Assembly (NCBI GenBank): GCA_013146195.2
Contig: CM028379.1
Span: 155,774,437-155,838,436, forward strand
DNA length: 64,000 nt
Source of the DNA: Codonopsis lanceolata
Taxonomy: Eukaryota; Streptophyta; Magnoliopsida; Asterales; Campanulaceae
Direction: 5' to 3'
The notes under the pieces were generated by a model that saw nothing but the letters and a program-made list of their open reading frames with translations, ran no database searches and was not told the origin of the DNA. Position numbers and translations under genes: made by a program. This document shows, piece by piece, positions 1-11,638 of the stretch (the first letter of the stretch is position 1; every line of letters begins with the position of its first letter).

Positions 1-416
1 TCCAAACTTAACGTCCATCCAAAAAAAGGGTTAACGTGCAAGATAAGTCTGGTACAGTGACCATCCCGAAAATTTTGAAGTCTCAGTGGCCTAATTGCAA
101 CCTTTTGTAAAGTACAGTGGCCCAAAGGTGTGTTTTGCCTTTAAAATTCATGTGTATGTAATCTATAATTAAAGTAAGATAAAAAAAAATAAGGATAAAA
201 TGATTCAAATCAAGGATCGCATGGATAACATAATCTATGCAATTGCCACGGCCCATATATTTGTGTCAATTTATCTTTTTGAGGAAATTGCTAAACGGTC
301 CTTTTGAAAAGTTTGTAGCATTTGTTAGTACTCAATGCTTTTTTAAATCAAATAAAGGCACTTTTGTTAAATTGTTTCGAAAATGTCCCTATCCATAAAA
401 CTAGTTCATTCATTTA
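1..416. other. Intergenic flank, no gene
   Basis: No coding frame of interest is visible. The first 150 bases contain repeated short phrases of the type tacagtgacc / cagtggcc, often seen in the untranslated or terminal parts of plant repeats. The region ends at the target duplication of the LTR retrotransposon that starts at 422. Confidence 0.5.
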
Positions 417-421
417 TCTTC

Positions 422-1121
422 TGATGTGTCCGGCCCAAACCCAGTTACGAGCAAAGCATGAGCGACCATCACGTGTCAGTCACGAGCTCAACTATCGTGG
501 GACCTACTGACCTAGCTGGCAAAGCTAGCAAGGTACCGAGAAGAGAACACTATAACTCTCGTCTAAATTAACCTGGTCGAGCACATGCCTTGCATGCCCG
601 ACCATGGGCCATGCCCGGTAACTACACTTACCATCATCAAGTCTACGTCATATAGTCGGGCAAAGCCTTGCTCGCCTGGGCAAGCATCAAGCAGGGAACC
701 TCAATGACTTGCTCTCCAAGATAGGTCAAAGGTTTCCTTATCCGAGTAGGACACTAACCTTATCTACTCTTATATTCTCGCGGCCAGCCGCATGTCAAGC
801 CTATAATTTAGGGGTTTCCTCCTAAACTTGCTAGGTATCTATAGAAACTGAATCCCACAATGATTCTAGGTCATGGGGGCCTATAAATACCCCTCCATAA
901 ACCTGAAACAAGGTACACATTTTTTTGAGCCTAAAACCTCTGTTAAATTACTTTTTGACTCTCACACGATACTTACTCTCACACCGGAGTGGTTTCACGA
1001 GGCCAAGCCTTGCACTCCCACTAAGCTTATTTCGTGTTCTTAGATAGGTTCAAGGAAGCAGATCAAGCTCAGATATCCTACGCATTAATCGGACGGCCCA
1101 AGCTATATTTTTGCCTCATCA
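422..1121 (+). repeat. 5' LTR
   Basis: From about 499 this closely parallels the 3' copy starting near 7981 (shared gtgggacctac, aaggtaccgag, ctataaatacccctcc). A TATA box (ctataaatacccc, near 880) gives a likely promoter. The first 70 or so bases lack a clear counterpart in the 3' LTR, so one copy has gained or lost sequence at its 5' edge. Confidence 0.8.
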
Positions 1122-1124
1122 ATT

Positions 1125-1141
1125 TGGCTCCATTGTCGGGA
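1125..1141 (+). other. Primer binding site, tRNA-Asp type
   Basis: Sequence tggctccattgtcggga begins three bases after the LTR end. It is a mutated form of the tggcgccgttgccgggga site complementary to plant tRNA-Asp that many gypsy elements use. Assignment from remembered consensus. Confidence 0.6.
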
Positions 1142-1439
1142 AACGGAGCTTCAAAACTCTCTCATCATTTTTTTTGGTAGCTTTCTGACAAGTGATATTA
1201 TTTCAATGGCTGGTAAGGGTAGCAAGCATCACACCACCGCTAGCAACCACCAGGATGGAAGCCATTTGGTTGGAAACAACCGATTGTCCGGTGATCTACC
1301 ACCGAAGGCACCCAACCCGGGGGTGTAAACAATGAATCAGAGGATGGCTGCTTTGCATGCAGCTCGTGGCGAGGATGTTCCTTATGTCGAGGAACAACTG
1401 TCCCAACACGCCAATCAGAATCAAACGAGTCAGCGAGAT

Positions 1440-4400
1440 TGTCACGACCCGACCTGGATTCCAACACAGAATCCCAAGGTCGTGCCGCTGGAACTACACA
1501 AAAGATGACAAACACTTGCTAAAACAAAGTACAAGTGGGACATTCGAGCTAACAAGCTCTAGACACGAATAAGAAGCCATACTAAAATACGGATTTCAAA
1601 ATTTCAAAGATACGAAAGCATTAAAGAACAAGTCCTCGAGCTTAAGAGCTCGAGACTGAAACAAATGAAACCAAGAGAGGCGTTGCCTCACGAGATATGA
1701 AAACGAAACTCATGTGCCGCAACATTGTAGACGTAAAACTTATCATCGGCGCCCCAGGCCGGCGTTCCATCAAATACCAACCTGATATAACAATGACCCA
1801 CCGCTAAAGCATACCGGGGTAACAACAACAACAACAACCATAACAATAACTAGGATAACTAGAATAATGAAATCCTTGAAGCTACTACTGCCTGGGGTAC
1901 AACTGACAGATTGCTATACTCTGGAGTACTCGTGCCCGACTGCAAATGTCGGCTATAGGAATAATACAACAATACTAGAACAATCTACCCGACTGCAAAG
2001 TTTATATAACTTTACAAAAGAAATGTCGTCCTCAACAAAGTAAAAGGACACAAATATAAATACTGAAATAAGTGGACTAGGTTCCGCTAGCAAAAGCTCA
2101 GGAGGAGATAACTGCACATATATCACGACCTCAACTCAACTATCGATCCACGTGGCTCTACTATAGACGGGATCTACTCAGCCTCAACGCGGCTAACGAA
2201 CAACTGCTCACTGGAAAGTAAAGTATGGAGTGAGTCATAAAGACTCATTACGCTACTACAAACAACATATCATAAATGAAACATTGTTATAATAAAACAT
2301 GTCATCGCGCTGTTACGACTAAAACCCACGAAGACGTGTCGTATACTGGACACTTCTCAAGATAATCTCTCTGTTCATGTACTAAACCGTCCAAACGACT
2401 AGGGTTAAATTCCCTGATCATAAACAAACCAAATAAGTCAGAAAACATTTCACAAAGAATCAACATATATAAAGGAATGTATATCTATATATATACACTT
2501 TATGTCATTCATGGAATTCTCAAGTATAAGTATATGTATCTACATATATACATATCAAGTCTCTCATTAATTCACAATCAATACAAACATGGTCATTTAG
2601 ATTTCATGTCTCAGGTAACACTTTGTTATCACATAAGTGCTCATAGTAAGCCATATAAAGGTTTAAGAGAGAATACCGAATCAATGTTGTTGTGTTGCTC
2701 CTGCAATCACAAATATTAATCATATAGTGCCAGTGATACCTGTGATCGGGTATCAAAGTACCGAGCTCTCTTCTAGGGTCCAAGCTCTCTACTCGGGAAA
2801 CTAGCACTAACCAATGCGCTCTTTAGGTTACGACAAAGGGGGCTACTTCCCCACTGTAGCTAGCAGTGGAGGGGTGTGTGAACCGAATCCGGTATGTCGA
2901 TACATTGCAACCACGAATCCCATAATTCGTGAAGACAATGCATCGTCCCACCATCAACATAAAAACTCAAGTAATGCCAGCTGGACTTATATGCAATGCA
3001 CAAGTAGATGTTTACTTGCAAATTCTCAAGTAGATATAAAGATCTACTAAACTCATACGATTATGCACATTGTTACAATAATCACAAAACCAAAATAGGA
3101 GCTTATTGAGTCTCTAAAATCCCAAGTGTCAAGTTGTCCACTCTATTCAAGTCAAGGTCCAAAAGCTAGTAATCAAGTCAATGGATTATAGGAGTCATAG
3201 GGTCTCGTTCTACGTTTTCATTTAAAACATTTCTAGGTTCTCATTCCATTTAGGAACCCTAGTTCACAAGTCACTAAGTCAAGTATGAGTTGGTAGCCTA
3301 AGTTGCTTTCAAGTTCGCAGTTCCACTTGTTAATGGAATACAATTTAAATACAAGTTAGGAAATCAACACCAATAAAATCATCAAGTAATCAAAGGAAAT
3401 ATATGCTTCATGAGTCATATTCTCAAATGCATACAAGATATAAATCTCAACAAAGGTAGGAATTATACATTTTGCCATAATCTAAATCAATCATAGAATT
3501 TCATATTCTAGTATACAACCAAGCTAAGTTATTTACTTAACCATTAACCCATCATATATTGACCAAGACTACTTTATTAGTCTAGGTAGTTAATCAACAA
3601 TGTTATATTCACTACAATATTTCTAGAATGATAAATCATTCTATAGTCTCAACTCATTAAAGTTCATGTTAATTCATAAACTCATCCCGTCATATTCACA
3701 TGAATAGGATCGTACAATATTAGATACAATCCACTATGCTCTAAGAGCATTCAAAGAGTCTCTACGTCGAAATTAAGGATACGCTCTACAATATCTCTGA
3801 ATGGTAATCCATTCTTCAAACCAAATCAATTCTTCTCTACTCGATGTTCATGCACCGAAAGATACCCATTATAACCATTGGAATTACAACTTAGTAATAA
3901 CTCATTCTACGCAGCCATTTTGTAAAATTGACCAATAACTCATCATAACTCTAAATTTTTCATGAGGAGCAAGTCTCTAACACCCTAGCATCAATTTGAG
4001 CTAGAAAGAGAAAGTATGGGGTTTAGTCACGTACCTATTTCGGCCAATAAACCCGAGATTCAACGGGAACAAACCGAGGGGAAACGTTCTCCTCGTCAAG
4101 AGCTTCGCGATGACGGTCTCGGCTCGACGATTGGATGCCCGTAGCTCCGGGAATCGGTCAATCACCGTGAATGCTACTCTTTCTCTCGTCGTCCCCCTCT
4201 CTCTCTGCGTCTTCACAGCTGATCCAAAAAATGAGGGAGAAGATGAAGTCTTTCACCTATATTAGGGGTGGAATGACACTTACACCCTTGCTAGGCCAAA
4301 GGGGATGGGTTTAATTGAGGGTAGAATAGGATTTTCATGCCCAAAATCAGAAAATAGGAGGCTGTCCCGGGTGCTACAGTAACCAGCCTGCTACAGTGAT

Positions 4401-5365
4401 TTTCAAACGGCTCCAGTTTGAACACCGTTCGACGAAACGACGTGATTTTTTTCTCCTGACACTCTGTAAATATCTAAAGTAAAAGCCTTAAAAATCTCAA
4501 ACCAAACAAAAATCTTTCGAGGGTTCCTTGATCAAAAAACTCAGCTACGTACCGAAATCAGTCTGTACTACCCAGTTGACTTAATTTTAAATCAACTCCA
4601 ATTTGACTTCATAAAGTGAAATACAATACCACATAAATATTTCTAACACATAGGGACTAATATATTATTCTCTCAAGCAATATTTTAACTGTCATGCGAA
4701 TTAACCCTGTAGGGCCAATTAAAATAATAAAACACTTTGGGGTCACATCCGCTATTTATTTATTTGCCCCTACACGTCAAATAATAATTTCTTATTATTA
4801 TATCAAAAAATTTATAAGGGTATAATCATCCCCTAAATAAATTACAAACCTCCAAGTAGTCAGTTACACTACTTCATAATTTTCGGATACAAAGGAAGCC
4901 TTCAACACGTAGAACACCCCTGCGGAGTCGAAATTAAAAACAGGTAAATATTCGATAACAAATCGAGCTTAAAAGTTAAAACTTTGAAACTCACAAATGG
5001 TGGATTATGACTGAATATCAAGTAAGGGGGTAAATGGGCTCAAAGTCTAATGGGCCAAAAGTGACTAAAGCCCAAATGCTATCCAATAATTTCAGTCAAC
5101 TTCAAAGACGAGCCTAGGGTGATCTATAAGTCCGAAAATTACAAATAAGGCATGGTTAGAAAGCTCTTGAAGTCTAGTTTCTAACGCACCAAAGAGATCT
5201 CGATTCCGAGTTGTTTACACAAAACTGTGGTCGTTTAACTACAGGTTGTATTTGGCATGCATAAATATGCGGCCTAAACTGAAAACCAATCCCAAGCGCG
5301 TGCAATGCTACACAAATTCAACCCAAAACCATTCCAAGTTAATCCTAAGGAATCGGGGTCTTACA
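1440..5365 (+). mobile_element. 3.9 kb LTR-like element (probable solo LTR) nested in gag
   Basis: The insert opens TGTCACGACCCGACC and closes GGGGTCTTACA, typical LTR ends of large plant gypsy elements. It interrupts gag-like sequence that resumes at 5366. The five bases before it are GAGAT (1435-1439) and after it GAGAC (5366-5370), a 4/5 target duplication. No gag, protease, reverse transcriptase or integrase motif is visible inside. Long TGTCACGACC LTRs are known for Tekay/Del-type chromoviruses, so a solo LTR fits. A non-autonomous element with an unrecognised interior is the alternative. Confidence 0.6.
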
Positions 5366-5377
5366 GAGACGCTCGCG

Positions 5378-6620
5378 AAGTAATCAACGAGCAACATGAT
5401 CGTGCTCGTGACCTCAGAACTCAACTGAGCCGTCAACGAGAGAATGGTCAGGTTAGCCAGGCGGCCTTGCACGGGTTGACCCTTGAGCAACAGGCTACTA
5501 CCCTACAAGTGCAAGCGGACTAGTACAACAAGATGTACGCGTTTAATCAATAACTGCTCGCCTTGGGCCATGCCCCAGTGCCAGTTACTGAGTTCGCGTT
5601 GCCCGCTCCCAGCAATCCCGCACCTATTGGTGGTGGCCATGCCTCCCAAAAATTGCCCGCTCCGAGCAGACGAATTCCATCTATTGTCCATGTACCCTCG
5701 GATCGGGAGAATCAAGATAAAAGAGAAGATGATCAGGAGAAAAGTCAGAGCAGTCGTCAGAATCCATCCGATCAACATCATCGCAAACAGGAGCGACATG
5801 CCCGTGCAGAAGGACATAGTCGCCACAAAGCTCACGAATATGCGGAGGCGGAGGGGCAGCGACCAAGGCATAGAGCTCGAGTCGAGCAAGAAGTTAAAGC
5901 CTCCTATGATCCGACCTACTATCCACCTCCAGGAGAGCGCACAGTCAGCGGTCAGAATATAACCGCTCGAAAAGCTCATCCCGCTCTTCCAGACTCACTA
6001 TGGACGCTGAGAAGCGCTTGGCCGATCGGATGGAGGCCATGAAAAAGGATATGTCCAAGAAAATGGCTGAGTTAGCTATGGCCAAGCCCAGTTATGGAAC
6101 CACAAAGCCGCTTGAGGGAAGCCCTTTCACCTCGGAAATCAAGAACGCGCTACCCACGCAAGGAGTCACTTTCCCACAGTTTGAAAAATATTTTAGAAAG
6201 ACGCGGGCAAACGACTGGCTTAGATCGTTCGAGGCACAAATCCGAATGGTCACATAAATTGAAGCTCTGAAAATACGAGCTTTCGAGGGTGCTCCCCAGG
6301 GCATGGCGCAGTCGTAGTTGGAGAGAGTTCCCTGGGGATCTATTGGCAGTTGGGCAGAGCACAGGGAGAAATTCCTAAGAATTCGGCACAATGGGTCCCA
6401 CGCCCAAGAACATATTTGATCTTGGCAAGATCAAGACGGGTGATCGCGAGTCCTACAACAGCTATCTTAAGCAGTTCAAGGAGATGCTCGATCAAGTGAC
6501 AGCTACCAGTGACCTATAGATCACATTCTGTTATCTCAATAACATGTGGGCAGGTCCATTGAAGACTATACTGACAATGAAGTCTGGTACATCAAAGGCA
6601 AAATTATTGGCCAAATTACA
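5378..6620 (+). pseudogene. gag: gypsy-type gag remains
   Basis: Several short frames together resemble a plant gypsy Gag. The first part (5563-6000) is hydrophilic and rich in Arg, His, Glu and Pro. A Met/Lys/Glu-rich helical segment begins at 6000 (MDAEKRLADRMEAMKKD). The phrase SPFTSEIKNALP follows, where such Gags usually read PFT.EI....LP. Around 6420-6500 the translation KTGDRESYNSYLKQFKEML matches the usual Gag stretch before the nucleocapsid. Stops at about 6256 and 6519 and frame changes break it. The 5' part continues upstream of the nested insert (about 1320-1439). Not expected to make protein. Confidence 0.7.
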
Positions 6621-7063
6621 TTTGTTCTGCTCGACAGAAAGCGCCAAGGGTAAGATAAGCCCAAGGGTAAGATAAGCCCAAGGGCAAGGATAAGACTCAG
6701 GATAGCTCGACCACGCCTGCTGACCAGAGACAGGAGGGCAATAACCGCCCACGCAAGATAGAAAACACACCTCCGCTCCTGGATAGGGATTCAAATAATC
6801 ACAGTTCACCCCGCTGAACACTTCCCGCGAAGAAATCATGTTCCAGATCGGCTATGTTCTGCCAGTTCCTTACCCACTAGACCCTGAAATCGCCCACACC
6901 AGGGACAATACCAAGTATTGTGACTATCACCACGACATTGATCAACGTGGGCAAGCTAGATCACTTCAAAAGGAACCAGGGTGCGGGCAATGATGCCGGT
7001 AATGATCGGTGAACAAGACCCCCAAAAAAGAAGAGGCGGCCAGGCCCCTCAGATCAAAGGGTT

Positions 7064-7609
7064 GTGAACGTGATTCAGGAAGAACTCCCTTCCAAAACTC
7101 AGCTCGGGAAGCATATCTACTCCCTGTATAAGGCAATCAATGCACCAGCAGTACAGGGAGTTGGCAAGCAGTCCATTGGCTTGAGAGCAACACTGGTAAT
7201 TTCTTGTCTCATAAACAACTGGCAGGCTCATAGGGTGCTACTTGACACAGGGGCGTGCAGGGATATTATGTACTACTGCTGCTTCAAGGGCCATGAACTA
7301 TCAGACACCTGGCTAAGGCCATACGTGGGAAAACTTGAAGGCTTCACAAACCATAAAGTGAGTGTCAAGAGCATAGTTGAGTTGGAAGTCTTCATGGGCG
7401 ATGGAGCACAAACGCAGACAAAGATGGTCATATTTATAATGATCGATCTTAAGTCCGCCTACAACTTCATTCTCGACGCCTCGGCCATGGCCAAATTTCA
7501 GATGGTTGCCTCCATCTCTCACCAAAAGGCCAAGTTCTATACAGAAGATGGAGTAGGTATTCTCAACAGCAAGCCGCAGGCAATGTGGGAGTATGTTCGG
7601 GATTCCTAG
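7064..7609 (+). pseudogene. Retrotransposon aspartic protease domain
   Basis: A 181-codon open stretch shows the retropepsin active-site motif as LLDTGACRDIMYY at about residues 59-71, after the hydrophobic strand THRVLL-like WQAHRVLL. Further on, ELEVFMGDG and SAYNFILDASAMAKF match the second half of gypsy proteases, where SAYN.ILGR..L is usual; the canonical G-R is replaced by D-A here. It is followed by a stop and a short degenerate tail before the 3' LTR. The family processes Gag-Pol. No upstream in-frame Gag remains, so this is a relic even though the frame is open. Confidence 0.8.
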
Positions 7610-7968
7610 AGAAAGAAGCAGAAGATCACCGTTTCTACTCTCGAGCAAACGATCATCATCTCCGAAAAAGAGGCTGCACACAACACCAGCTCAGGCTCAG
7701 TTCCCATAAATAACATCAAGCTCGGGGAATCCTCAAGAACAGCAGATCTCATAGAGATCGATGAAACCGAGCAAGCTCCAACAACAATGATCCCTACGAG
7801 CAAGGTTGGGCATCCCCTGCGTAGGCTATCGATATGGACACTTTGCAAGTTCGAGATGAGCCCGAGTTCCACCCACAAGATGAGTTGGAAGAAATCATCA
7901 TCAATCCTGCCCACCCCGAGCAAAAACTTAAATCGGGAAGGCCATGCCTCCCGAAGCTCGGGCCAAAC

Positions 7969-8604
7969 TGATCCATCAGCGTGGGACCTACCGACCTAAC
8001 GGGCATAGCTAGTAAGGTACCGAGTAGAGAACGTTATAACTCTCGTCTAAACCTGGTCGAGCATAGACCTTGCCTGCCCGACCAGGGGTCATGCCCGGGA
8101 ACTACACTTGTCATCATCAAGTCTATGTCATATAGCTGGGCAAAGCCTTGCTTGCATGAGCAAGTATTGAGCAGGAAACCTCAATGAGTTACTTTCCAAG
8201 ACAAGTCAAAGGTTTCCTTATCCGAGCAGGACACTTACCTTATCTGCTCCTATATTCTCACGGCCAGCCGTTTGTCACGCTTACAATTTAGGGGTTTCCT
8301 CCTAAACTTGCTAGATATCTATGGAAGCTGAATCCCACAAGGATTCTAGGTCATGGGGGCCTATAAATACCCCTCCATAAACCCGAAACAAGATACACAC
8401 ATTTTATTGAGCCTAGAACCTCTGTTAAATTACTTTTTTGACTCTCACACGATACTTACTCTCACGCCAGAGTGGTTTCGCGAGACCAAGCCTTTCACTC
8501 CCACCAAGGTGATTTCGTGTTCTTAGATAGGCTCAAGGAAACAAATCAAGCCCAGATATCCTACGCATCAATCGGACGACCCAAGCTAGATTTTTGCCAC
8601 ATCA
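7969..8604 (+). repeat. 3' LTR
   Basis: Direct-repeat partner of 422-1121. It carries the same TATA region (ctataaatacccctcc near 8362) and ends CATCA just before the TCTTC duplication. A polypurine-like aaatcgggaaggcc lies about 30 bases upstream. The exact 5' edge is uncertain. Confidence 0.75.
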
Positions 8605-8609
8605 TCTTC

Positions 8610-9094
8610 CACGTCCATCAAACTGGTTTCTTTGTTAATCTTCCATGTTTTGTTATTTGTATCTAAATTGCTTGGGAATCTCAATTGTTGAGACAAAGAA
8701 AGGGGGATTGACATGCTCAGTCAGTTTGCAGGGGTCGAGGAGGCAACTCCCCATTGTGGGGTTTGGGGGGCAACGCTCCCGAAAGGTAAACAATTTTAAG
8801 AGTCATGTCTCTTCGAAACAAGCTAAGGAAAGGAAAAAGGTAGACAAAGCTCCACCTTAAGTCAAGGCTTAGAATAGAAAATGAATAAGAAGGCGGAAGA
8901 TATGTAAATGAAACCAGTTTGAATCGCGAGACATTCAATTTGAAATGGAAATGGCATTTACAGAATTTGGAATAATGCACCGAGATTCAAAATCATGCAT
9001 CGCGATTCAAAAATCATGAATCACAATGTACATAATCATGTCTCACGATTAAATCTTATGCATCGCAATGCATGATTTTGTGCCTCACGACGCA
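8610..9094. other. Intergenic, no gene
   Basis: No gene seen. 8740-8790 has a G-rich stretch (ggggtttggggggcaacg), a common plant repeat phrase. 8970-9090 contains short repeats built around atgcatcgcgattc and tcatg. Confidence 0.5.
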
Positions 9095-9990
9095 AAAACC
9101 TAGGGCCGGCCCTGTAAAATCGGGGGCCCAAGGCCAATTACGTCGAACGGGGCCCTTCCTTTGTAGCATAATTTTTTTCAATTTTTGAAAAATTAAAGAA
9201 ACAAAGGTTATGTATGTCATTTTTTTCTATTGGTAAATCTTTTGAAGATATGCCGAAAAACATTTTCAGGTGTTTGACAAACACACGGAAAACAATATAT
9301 GCATACATACAAAAAGTATATACTAATATTAATGTCCATATTGAACATAAAATAATGTTTAACTTTAAGTAATTTTCCTTTAGTAATCCTTCATTTATCA
9401 TTAATGGTGTCAAATTAATAAGGTCCATTTTTTTTCAATGTCAGAAATACAAACAAAAAAATTGGTAATAATGAAAAAACGTTTTAAAAAAAGAAAATTG
9501 ATAATATTTGGGATGCCCCTAAATAATATAGTGGACACTAATTTTATGACGTAATGAGTATTTATTTAAATTATAATTTATAAATAATGTTCACAAACTC
9601 TAATTATATTTCTAAACAATGTATTTGTGGAGTAAAATATTGTGTGTTTGTAAATATGTGTAATTGCGGAAGAGGGCGAAAGAGTGCTCGAACATTTGGA
9701 AAATGAATCCCTAAGTCATTTTCCTGAAAAGAAGGCTTCATTTTCCGTTGAGTTGGAAAAGCTTTTATATTGACTACATTTTCCTTTGGTTACCAAACAC
9801 TGGAAAATGAGGAAAACGTTTTCCAAAAATCATTTTTCGTGAAACAAACAGAGTCTAAGTTTTTTTTAGAAATTAGAATATGATATTTATTTTATTTTTT
9901 TAATAATGTGTAGGGTTTTTATAAAATTTGGGGGCCCAAAAAATTGGGTATTTTTAGGGAGCCTAAGGCCATGGCCTCACTCTCCTATCT
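9095..9990. mobile_element. Possible hAT-type remnant
   Basis: The left end reads agggccggccctg followed by gggggcccaaggcc, phrases found at hAT ends. The right end (9940-9990) has gggggcccaaaaaattggg and agcctaaggccatggcc. The ends are only loosely inverted and no target duplication was found. No transposase seen; interior is AT-rich. Confidence 0.3.
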
Positions 9991-10045
9991 TTTTTATGAA
10001 CGTAGCAACCTAATGTGCTCTAAGCCTTGAACGTTTTTTAAATAA

Positions 10046-11567
10046 GAGGTGGTCTCCTGTAAGACGGTCTTACGGATACTTATTTGTAAGACGGAGCCTC
10101 AATTAAAAATTTGCGGGTCATAATAAATAAATAATATGTTATAAAATTTTGCAAAAGATAATTACGTGAGATGATTTACAGAAAACACATAAGGTTTAGA
10201 GTTTAGCGTGTTGGTCTAACGTTCAAAACTCCCTAGTGATTTTTTAAAGTTTTATTGCCAGAGATGTGTCATTTTGGCATTGTTTACATTTACGATCAAT
10301 CAGTGTTACTTTTAGGCTTGGCGTGTGTCACTTTTAGATAATTGTTGCCTTAGGTCTGATTAAGTTTTATATGTGTCACTTTTGGTAAAAAAAAAAATCA
10401 CTTTTTATCTTTAAATTTTTATTCATAAGTATCACGGTTAGGGTGTCACTTTTAGGTATTAATTGTGTCACTTTTAGATATTAGGTGTGTCACTTTTGGT
10501 AAAACAACTTATTTTTATAATCATATAATTTGTATCAATAAGATTATCACTTTTAGGCTTGGAGTGTGTTACTTTTAGGACTACAGTGTGTTACTTTTGG
10601 GCTAGTGATTTTAACAGCATTAACCAATTGAACACTACTGAAATATATCTTCTCATTCATAGAAATGTATATAATCTCAAGTGTCAATCGTTAAAAACGC
10701 AAAACTTTTTCAAGGTAAAGTATATGTTTCTTACTCAAACTTACAAAATTTACTGAAAATATGTCTAAAATAACCGAGCATTAGGAGTCTTGGAACTAAA
10801 TTCCTTGGCTTGATGGGAATTAAAAAAATCAGTAGTCTTTTTCTTGTCCTTTTCAATACTTCCCTTAATTCTTTTTCTCCTTCTCTTCATAACAGAGCGA
10901 GCAGGATCTAGGCATGTAGTAGATGAACTTGAAACACGAAATGATTCATTTTGATCCGGTAAATTCTTTAAGGAAGAGTGTAATGTGTCACTTTTTAGTA
11001 TTAAGAGTATCACTTTATGTATTAAGAGTGTCACTTTTTAGTATTAAGAGTGTCACTTTTTAGTATTAAATGTATTACTTTTTAGTATTAAGAGTGTTAT
11101 TTTGTATTTTAATAAAAATTATAATAAATTTTCATTTATAGTGTCACTTTTAATATTAAAATGTATCACTTTTGTGTTTTTAATGTGTCATGTTTGGTTT
11201 TAAATGTGTCATTTAGCATTTCGCCAAAGTCCATTAGGATCTGTCAAGTATCCCAAGGCAATTGATGCTAACGGATGGCTAACGGAGTTGACAAAGGATT
11301 AAACTGCAAGACGTGGGAATTCGGCAGCAAACATTGAAAATGGAGGGACACCGGAGCAAATAGAGGAAATGAGCATTAAAAATTAATTTTGTAACTGGGA
11401 CGTGTCGAATCTTGGACCGCCTTAGGCTAAAACTTTAAGGTTTACTATTGACCAACTCGGTTGACCAATTTTTGTGATTTTTTTTAACAAGTTTAGTTAT
11501 TAACCTACGAATTTTTAAATGGGACTCCGTCTTACGAATTTAGGACCGTCCTACACAAGTTTTTACC
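10046..11567. mobile_element. Mutator-like non-autonomous element with TGTCACTTTT arrays
   Basis: Flanked by identical 9-bp duplications TTTAAATAA at 10037-10045 and 11568-11576. The ends are imperfect inverted repeats of about 50-60 bp: left has tgtaagacggtcttac and tgtaagacggagcc; the reverse complement of the right end has tgtaggacggtccta and cgtaagacggagtccc. Inside, dozens of copies of a short phrase gtgtcactttt(tag) are scattered between 10260 and 11210, the densest at 10980-11100 with a period near 24 bp (ttaagagtgtcacttttt). No transposase is visible. The 9-bp duplication and long inverted ends suggest MULE, which is an inference. Confidence 0.65.
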
Positions 11568-11638
11568 TTTAAATAAAGAGAGAAGGTTGATGAAGGCCTC
11601 ACAAAGCCAAGAACCAATATTGGTGGTTATATAAAACT

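Larger units (their letters stand above)
422..8604 (+). mobile_element. Nested LTR retrotransposon, Ty3/gypsy-like, gag-protease only
   Basis: The element begins TGATG and ends CATCA and is flanked by identical 5-bp duplications TCTTC at 417-421 and 8605-8609. Long direct repeats (LTRs) occupy about 422-1121 and 7969-8604. A primer site resembling the tRNA-Asp type follows the 5' LTR. The interior holds broken gag and a retroviral aspartic protease, but nothing resembling reverse transcriptase, RNase H or integrase. The 3' LTR follows about 360 bp after the protease frame, so the element was probably non-autonomous or internally deleted. A 3.9 kb LTR-like element is inserted in the gag region. 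The two LTRs differ by many substitutions and small indels, indicating an old insertion. Ty3/gypsy assignment rests on the protease and gag style and the primer site. Confidence 0.85.

Noticed and set aside
5483..5979. Overlapping 158-159 codon frames on both strands
   Set aside because: They overlap the gag-like frame at 5563-6042, which alone has Gag-like composition. Open frames on all strands here reflect GC-rich, stop-poor sequence.
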